64,000 nucleotides of DNA from Actinomadura montaniterrae. GTDB taxonomy: Bacteria; Actinomycetota; Actinomycetes; Streptosporangiales; Streptosporangiaceae. The DNA is taken from NCBI RefSeq assembly GCF_008923365.1, contig NZ_WBMR01000009.1, forward strand, positions 1 to 64,000. Direction: 5' to 3'. Position numbers and translations under genes: made by a program. The notes below the pieces were generated by a model. That model made no database searches, was not told the origin of the DNA, and saw only the letters and a program-made list of their open reading frames with translations. Shown here one piece after another: positions 59,498-64,000 of this stretch (position 1 is its first letter; each line of letters begins with the position of its first letter).

Positions 59498-60352
59498 TCA
59501 GGCGCGGGGCGCGGCCCGGAAGGGGACGACCGGGTAGCCGCCCGCGGTCGTTCCGGTCGTGAGGACGCGGCCGTCTGCAGGCCCCGGAGTGTCCAGGCCG
59601 TGGGTGGCGGTGGTCACCAGGACCCGGTGCGGCGGTGCAAGCGAGAGGCCGACGCTGGTAGGCTGGCTCGCGGGAAGCCTGAACACCGTCAGCAGATCGC
59701 CGGACGGGGCGTAGCGGTGCACGGCGGACGCGCCCCAGACCGCCGACCACAGGCATCCCTCGGTGTCGACGGCCATGCCGTCCGGGGAGCCGTCCGGTAC
59801 GCGGGCGAACACCTCGCGCTCCCCCAGCTCGCCGGAAGACGGGTCGACAGGGACACGGTAGATGACGCCATGGGCGCTGTCGGCGAGGTACATAGTCCGG
59901 CCGTCAGGGGTGAAGGCGGGGCCGTTGGGGATGGTCAGGCCGTCCATGGCGGTGTGGACGGTGCCGTCGTGCTCCACCCGGTAGAGGGAGCCTGCGGCGA
60001 GCGTGCCGTCGTAGGCCATCGAGCCCGCCCAGAAGCGTCCGGACAGGTCGGTCGTGCCGTCGTTCATGCGCATGGGCGTGGCGGCGCCGTCCTCCGGGCG
60101 CGCCAGCCAGTCGACGGTGCCGTCGCCGTTCAGGAGGGCGATGCCGGTGTCGGCGGCGGCGATCCACGCGTCCGAGTCCTGGACCGGGGCGACGGCGCCC
60201 AAGGGGAACGGCACCGAGGCGAGGAGCGTGGCGGGCTCCAGGCGGTACAGGTTTCCGGCCAGGAGGTCGACGGCGACGAAGCCGCCGGGCGTGGCGCGCA
60301 GCCCTTCGCCGAGTTCCCACGGGCCGGTGTTCTCCAGGACGGTCCAGGTCAT
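59498..60352 (-). CDS. SMP-30/gluconolactonase-family sugar lactonase
   Basis: 284 residues. The six-bladed propeller family signature is present: ENTGPWELGEGLRA near the start with a metal-binding Glu, FWAGSMAYDG, GLTIPNGPAFTPDGRTMYLAD with the metal-binding Asn, and VPDGSPDGMAVDTEGCLWSAV with the metal-binding Asp. It should open galactono- or glucono-lactone to the free acid with a divalent metal. It is the last gene of the operon; its start lies 4 bp inside the kinase stop. Confidence 0.9.
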   Translation of the reverse strand: MTWTVLENTGPWELGEGLRATPGGFVAVDLLAGNLYRLEPATLLASVPFPLGAVAPVQDSDAWIAAADTGIALLNGDGTVDWLARPEDGAATPMRMNDGTTDLSGRFWAGSMAYDGTLAAGSLYRVEHDGTVHTAMDGLTIPNGPAFTPDGRTMYLADSAHGVIYRVPVDPSSGELGEREVFARVPDGSPDGMAVDTEGCLWSAVWGASAVHRYAPSGDLLTVFRLPASQPTSVGLSLAPPHRVLVTTATHGLDTPGPADGRVLTTGTTAGGYPVVPFRAAPRA

Positions 60353-61287
60353 CGCAGCGCGGCTCCTTCGGGAAGGCCGATGAGGTCGAGTTCGTCGCGG
60401 CGGGGCAGACCCTCCCAGTCGCCGCGCGTCAGCACCGCGAAGGCGCCGACGGTGTGGGCGCGGCGCAGGCGGGCCTCGGCGTCGAGGCCGTCCAGCAGGC
60501 CGGACAGGTACCCGGCGACGAACCCGTCACCGGCGCCGATCGAGTCGACGGGGTTGACGCGATGGGCGGGCACGGTACGCGTTCCGTCCGCGGTGTAGGA
60601 GCGGGCCTCGTCGCCGTTCTTGACGACGACCTCGGTGACGCCGCCGTCCAGCAGCCGTGCGGCGATGCTTTCCGGTGGACCGGATCCGAGCAGGGCCAGT
60701 TCGTCGGGGGACGCGATGACGTGGTCGGCGCCGGCGGCGAGCGGGGCGAGCGCCTCGGCGGCCGCCTCCCGGGTCCATAGCCGCGGCCGGTGGTTGAGGT
60801 CGAGGCTGATCTGCGCGTTCCGGGAGCGGGCGAGGCGGCACAGCGCGGTCACGGCGTCCCGGCAGGACGCGCCGAGCGCCGGGGTGATCCCGGTGACGTG
60901 CACGATCCGCGGCTCGAACGGCAGCGCCTCCACGTCGTCCGGGCAGAGCCGGGACCCGGCGGAGCCGGCCCGCAGGTACTGGACGCGGGTGACGTCCGGC
61001 AGCCGCTGCTCGAACATGATCACGCCGGTGGGCGCGGTGCCGTCGCGGCGGACGGCCGAGACGTCAACGCCCTCGGCGCCCAGCGTGCGGGTGACGAGGT
61101 GTCCAGCCTCGTCGGTTCCGACGCGCCCGGCCCAGGCGGCGGTGTGGCCGAGCCGGCTCAGGCCGATCGCGACGTTGCTCTCGGCCCCGGCGATGCTGGT
61201 GGTGAAGCCGGAGCCGAGCCGGATCGGGCCCGTGGCGCGCAGCGCCATCATCGCCTCCCCGGCGGTGAGGACGTCCACCCGGGTCAC
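60349..61287 (-). CDS. PfkB-family 2-keto-3-deoxy-sugar-acid kinase
   Basis: 312 residues from the GTG at 61287, overlapping the aldolase stop as GTGA. AGAESNVAIGLSRLG is the PfkB N-terminal substrate motif, and DSIGAGDGFVAGYLSG the PfkB signature with the catalytic base Asp in GAGD. In this operon it most likely phosphorylates 2-keto-3-deoxy-galactonate (KDGal) with ATP to KDPGal. It is a functional replacement for DgoK, which belongs to a different fold. Confidence 0.9.
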   Translation of the reverse strand: MTRVDVLTAGEAMMALRATGPIRLGSGFTTSIAGAESNVAIGLSRLGHTAAWAGRVGTDEAGHLVTRTLGAEGVDVSAVRRDGTAPTGVIMFEQRLPDVTRVQYLRAGSAGSRLCPDDVEALPFEPRIVHVTGITPALGASCRDAVTALCRLARSRNAQISLDLNHRPRLWTREAAAEALAPLAAGADHVIASPDELALLGSGPPESIAARLLDGGVTEVVVKNGDEARSYTADGTRTVPAHRVNPVDSIGAGDGFVAGYLSGLLDGLDAEARLRRAHTVGAFAVLTRGDWEGLPRRDELDLIGLPEGAALR

Positions 61288-61979
61288 GCGGGCCCGCCCG
61301 GCGCGGCCGTGACGGCGAGGAACGCGCGGGCGCGGCGGCGCAGTCCTTCGAGGTCGCCGCCTCGGGGCGCGTCCCCGCACAGGGGCGAGCCGACGCCGAC
61401 CGCGACGGCGCCGCGCCGCAGGTACTCGGCGGCCTCCGCCTCCCCCACGCCGCCGACCGGGACGAACGGGACGTCCGGGAACGGGTCGCGCAGCGCGGTG
61501 AGGTAGCCGGGGCCGTGCGCGCTCGCCGGGAACAGCTTGACGGCGGTCGCGCCGGCGGCGACGGCCGCGGCCGCCTCGGTCGGGGTGAGCGCCCCGGCGA
61601 GGACGGGGAGGCCGAGCCGCAGCGCCTCGTCGACGCCCGCGCCGAGCGCCGGCGTGACGGCGTATTCGGCGCCCGCGTCGCGGGCGCGGCGCGCGTCGTC
61701 CGCGGTCAGCACGGTGCCCGCGCCGATCCGCGCGGCGCCGGCGGTCCTGCCCGCGACCTCCTCGATCACGCCCAGGGCGCCGGCGCCGCTCAGCGACACC
61801 TCGATCAGCGTGACGCCCTCCTCCGCGAGGGTCAGGACGGTGCGGGCGGCCGCCGCCGGGTCCGGGCCCCGGACGATGGCGACCAGCCGGCGCCGCTCCA
61901 GTTCTTCGGCGATCGTGCCCGCCGTGTTCGCCGTGTTCGCCGTGTTCGCCGTGTTCGCCGTGTTCGCCGTGTTCACCAT
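61284..61979 (-). CDS. KDPG/KDPGal aldolase with an NTA-repeat N-terminus
   Basis: 231 residues. After the leading repeat (six NTA units, residues 3-20), the class I aldolase fold is normal: Glu60 in LIEVSL, GAGTVLTADDARRARDAGAEYAVTP, and the Schiff-base Lys148 in AVKLFPAS, followed by FVPVGGVG. It splits 2-keto-3-deoxy-6-phosphogalactonate (or gluconate) into pyruvate and glyceraldehyde 3-phosphate. It overlaps the dehydratase gene by 7 bp and the kinase gene by 4 bp. The repeat may form a flexible tail and looks like a slippage product. Confidence 0.92.
   Translation of the reverse strand: MVNTANTANTANTANTANTAGTIAEELERRRLVAIVRGPDPAAAARTVLTLAEEGVTLIEVSLSGAGALGVIEEVAGRTAGAARIGAGTVLTADDARRARDAGAEYAVTPALGAGVDEALRLGLPVLAGALTPTEAAAAVAAGATAVKLFPASAHGPGYLTALRDPFPDVPFVPVGGVGEAEAAEYLRRGAVAVGVGSPLCGDAPRGGDLEGLRRRARAFLAVTAAPGGPA
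61921..61974 (-). repeat. Six exact copies of a 9-bp repeat at the aldolase start
   Basis: Plus-strand unit GCCGTGTTC repeated six times without a mismatch from 61921 to 61974. It codes for NTA repeats immediately after MV of the aldolase and also contains the last bases of the dehydratase gene. Length variation would be in frame. Confidence 0.95.
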
Positions 61980-63118
61980 TCCGCGTGCCCTCCGTCCGGG
62001 TGCCGCCAGACCGGCGGGCGCCACCGGTGCCCGGTCCGGTCGGCGCGGCGCACCTCGTCCTCGTCGATCTCTATGCCCAGGCCCGGCGCGTCCCAGCGCT
62101 CGATCGAGCCGTCCACGAACGCGAACGGCGACCGGTCGGCCAGGTAGTCGAGCACCTCGGCGCCGTGGTTGTAGTGGATGCCGATGCTCTGCTCCTGGAT
62201 CAGGAAGTTCGGCGTCGCGAACGCCACCTGCAGGCTCGCGGCGAGCGACAGCGGGCCGAGCGGGCAGTGCGGGGCGAACAGCGCCCCGTACACCTCGGCC
62301 AGCGACGCGATCCGCCGCACCTCGGAGATCCCGCCGGCGTGCGACAGGTCGGGCTGGACGACCGCGACGCCGGCCTGCAGCGCGGGCAGGAACTCGGCGC
62401 GGGAGAACAGCCGCTCGCCGCACGCGATCGGGGTGGTGGTGGACGCGACGACGTCCGCGAGCCGGTGCGTGTGCTCCGGCAGCACCGGCTCCTCCACGAA
62501 CAGCGGGCGGTACGGCTCCAGCAGGGGGATCAGCCGCCGCGCGGCGGGCACCGTGATACGGCCGTGGAAGTCGACGGCGAAGTCGGCCTCGTCCCCGATC
62601 GCCTCCCGGACGGTCGCGGCCCGCCGCACGATCGCGTCGATCTGCGCGGGCGGCGGCAGCGCCGCGGCCCGCCCGGAGGCGTTGATCTTCACGGCGGTCA
62701 GCCCGGCGGCGATCTGCGCGGCGGCCTCGTCGCCCACCTCGCCCGGTTCGTCGCCGCCGATCCAGCCGTACACCCGGACGCGGTCGCGGACCGCGCCGCC
62801 GAGCAGCTGGTGCACCGGGACGCCGAGCGAGCGGCCGAGGATGTCCCACAGCGCCTGGTCGAGCCCGGCGACCGCGCTGGACAGCACCGGGCCGCCCCGG
62901 TAGAACGCCGCCTTGGTCATGGTCTGCCAGAGGTCCTCGACGCGGCGCGGGTCGGCGCCGAGCAGCAGGTCCGCCAGCTCGTGGACGGCGGCGCGGACCG
63001 TGTCGGCCCGGCCCTCCACGACCGGCTCGCCCCATCCGACGAGCCCGTCGTCGGTCTCCACCCGGCAGAACAGCCAGCGCGGCGGGACGAGGAACGTCTC
63101 CACTCTCGTGATCTTCAT
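61973..63118 (-). CDS. dgoD: D-galactonate dehydratase (enolase superfamily)
   Basis: 381 residues starting MKITRVETF. It removes water from D-galactonate to give KDGal, with Mg2+. Residues match E. coli DgoD almost by number: Asp183 and His185 in AVDFHGR, Glu209 in FVEEPV, Glu235 in CGERL, His284 in FAPHCPLGPL and Glu309 in IQEQ. The SHAGGISEVRRIA block is also typical. The ATG at 63118 overlaps the upstream dehydrogenase stop as ATGA. Within the enolase superfamily these residues favour galactonate over gluconate or mandelate; the stop at 61973 overlaps the aldolase. Confidence 0.94.
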   Translation of the reverse strand: MKITRVETFLVPPRWLFCRVETDDGLVGWGEPVVEGRADTVRAAVHELADLLLGADPRRVEDLWQTMTKAAFYRGGPVLSSAVAGLDQALWDILGRSLGVPVHQLLGGAVRDRVRVYGWIGGDEPGEVGDEAAAQIAAGLTAVKINASGRAAALPPPAQIDAIVRRAATVREAIGDEADFAVDFHGRITVPAARRLIPLLEPYRPLFVEEPVLPEHTHRLADVVASTTTPIACGERLFSRAEFLPALQAGVAVVQPDLSHAGGISEVRRIASLAEVYGALFAPHCPLGPLSLAASLQVAFATPNFLIQEQSIGIHYNHGAEVLDYLADRSPFAFVDGSIERWDAPGLGIEIDEDEVRRADRTGHRWRPPVWRHPDGGHAEW

Positions 63119-63864
63119 GCGGATCCCTTGGTGATGCTCCAGCCCCCGTCCACCGGCAGCGAGACGCCGGTGACGAACGAGGCGTCCGGGCCGGCGAGGA
63201 ACGCGATCGCCGCCGCGACCTCCTCCGGGCGGCCGAGGCGCCCCGCCGCGGTCTCGGCGGCGCTGCGCCGCCGGTCGGCCTCGCCGATCCCGTCCCACTG
63301 CGCGGTGAGGACCGGGCCGGGCAGCACCGCGTTCACCCGGACGCCCGGCCCGTACTCGGCGGCGAGCTGCCGGGTCAGCCCGGTCAGCCCGGCCTTGGCG
63401 GCGGCGTACGCCGGGCGTCCCGGCAGCCCGAACGCGGCGTGCACGGACGACACGATCACGACGGAGGCGCGGTCGCTGGCGCGCAGGTCGGGGAGGGTCG
63501 CGCGGACGCCGAGGAAGGTCCCGGTGAGGGTGACGTCGAGCTGGCCCCGCCAGGATTCGAGGGTGATCTCGTCGGCCGCGCCGGGCTCGTAGCGCAGGGC
63601 GTTCGACACCAGGACGTCCACCGGCCCGAGTCCGGCGCGGCAGGCGGCGACGGCGCGGTCCCAGCCGGCGGGGTCGCTCACGTCGCAGCGCAGGCCGAGG
63701 ACGGCCGCGCCGCTTGCGGACAGCTCGGCGGCCACGTCGTCGACCTGCGCGGACACGTCGAGCAGCGCGACCGCGTACCCGTCGGCGGCGAGCCGGCGGG
63801 CGGTGGCCGCGCCGATCCCCTGCGCGGCGCCGGTGACGACGGCGACCGGTCGTCTCGCGGTCAC
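63115..63864 (-). CDS. SDR-family sugar dehydrogenase (probable galactose dehydrogenase)
   Basis: 249 residues from the GTG at 63864. The cofactor motif TGAAQGIGAAT (about 11-21), the catalytic Ser in VSSVHAAFG and YAAAK with Tyr and Lys four residues apart are all intact, and the C-terminal VTGVSLPVDGGWSI is the classical SDR end. In this operon it is best read as oxidising D-galactose to galactonolactone with NAD(P). Alternatives such as L-fucose or L-rhamnose dehydrogenase share this fold. Overlaps both neighbours by 4 bp. Confidence 0.9.
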   Translation of the reverse strand: MTARRPVAVVTGAAQGIGAATARRLAADGYAVALLDVSAQVDDVAAELSASGAAVLGLRCDVSDPAGWDRAVAACRAGLGPVDVLVSNALRYEPGAADEITLESWRGQLDVTLTGTFLGVRATLPDLRASDRASVVIVSSVHAAFGLPGRPAYAAAKAGLTGLTRQLAAEYGPGVRVNAVLPGPVLTAQWDGIGEADRRRSAAETAAGRLGRPEEVAAAIAFLAGPDASFVTGVSLPVDGGWSITKGSA

Positions 63865-64000
63865 GGCGTCTCCCCTCTCTCGCCGGCCCGTTCCACCGTC
63901 ACCCGGATGCCGAGCGCGGTGGACGCGCCGGGCGCGAGCGTCTCCCACGGGCCGAGCGCCTCGCACTCGACGATCCGGGCGGGCGGCGCCAGCCCGCCGA
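63861..64000 (-). CDS. C-terminal end of an unidentified operon gene (cut by window edge)
   Basis: Only the last 45 codons are visible, ending ...IVECEALGPWETLAPGASTALGIRVTVERAGE...TP and a TGA that overlaps the dehydrogenase GTG. The strand-like text could fit an aldose-epimerase-type beta-sandwich, which would suit a galactose operon, but too little is seen to call it. Confidence 0.6.
   Translation of the reverse strand, partial: GGLAPPARIVECEALGPWETLAPGASTALGIRVTVERAGERGETP

Noticed and set aside
1..64000. tRNA, rRNA, CRISPR, insertion sequence or attachment sites
   Set aside because: No cloverleaf-like segment, spaced repeat array, transposase or integrase gene, or terminal inverted repeat pair was seen on reading.

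Overview
This is a GC-rich chromosomal window of actinobacterial type. It has dense gene packing, many GTG starts, 4-bp ATGA or GTGA gene overlaps, many TetR-, ROK- and XRE-type regulators beside the genes they probably control, a complete Mce operon, and a Tat-exported rubber oxygenase. The gene mix fits a soil actinomycete such as Actinomadura or another Streptosporangiales or Pseudonocardiales relative. No marker gene that would fix the genus is present. I saw no rRNA, tRNA, CRISPR array, insertion sequence or prophage.

Layout. 1-4.8 kb: an MmpL-type transporter and its TetR repressor with a perfect operator, an esterase and NAD kinase. 5-11.3 kb: a membrane protein, a quinone-oxidoreductase-like enzyme with a TetR, a second TetR/hydrolase pair with twin operators, and a luciferase-like oxidoreductase. 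11.3-17.7 kb: a ROK repressor, an APC permease, a ROK sugar kinase and a secreted GH2 exo-glucosaminidase, possibly one amino-sugar unit. 17.7-33.4 kb: an acetate-transporter-like protein, an MFS pump with an XRE regulator, an HxlR/hydrolase pair, an ECF41-type sigma factor with an FAD oxidoreductase, several hydrolases, a SpoIIE-type phosphatase, an FHA-kinase and an AraC regulator. 33.5-40.4 kb: a large DUF4132 protein, then an aldehyde dehydrogenase and a GMC alcohol oxidase behind a perfect operator, with a GbsR/MarR-type regulator on the other side.

40.4-51.2 kb is the most striking region. A nine-gene Mce lipid-import operon (two YrbE permeases, MceA-F and an Mce-associated protein) faces a latex-clearing protein (Lcp, rubber oxygenase). 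The two promoters between them are mirror images. Each has a TTGGCG -35 inside a TTGGCG-N3-CGCCAA palindrome and a TAG-type -10 element 17-18 bp further on. This suggests that one repressor controls both rubber cleavage and uptake of the isoprenoid products.

51.3-64 kb: a protein methyltransferase, a CDGSH iron-sulfur protein, a heme-oxygenase-like diiron protein and a GCS2-type ligase lie together. After them come a decayed methyltransferase pseudogene, an ArsR/MFS pair, a flavin/PLP-type oxidase behind an iron-box-like site, and finally a compact operon that holds every step of the De Ley-Doudoroff D-galactose pathway (sugar dehydrogenase, lactonase, galactonate dehydratase, KDGal kinase, KDPGal aldolase).
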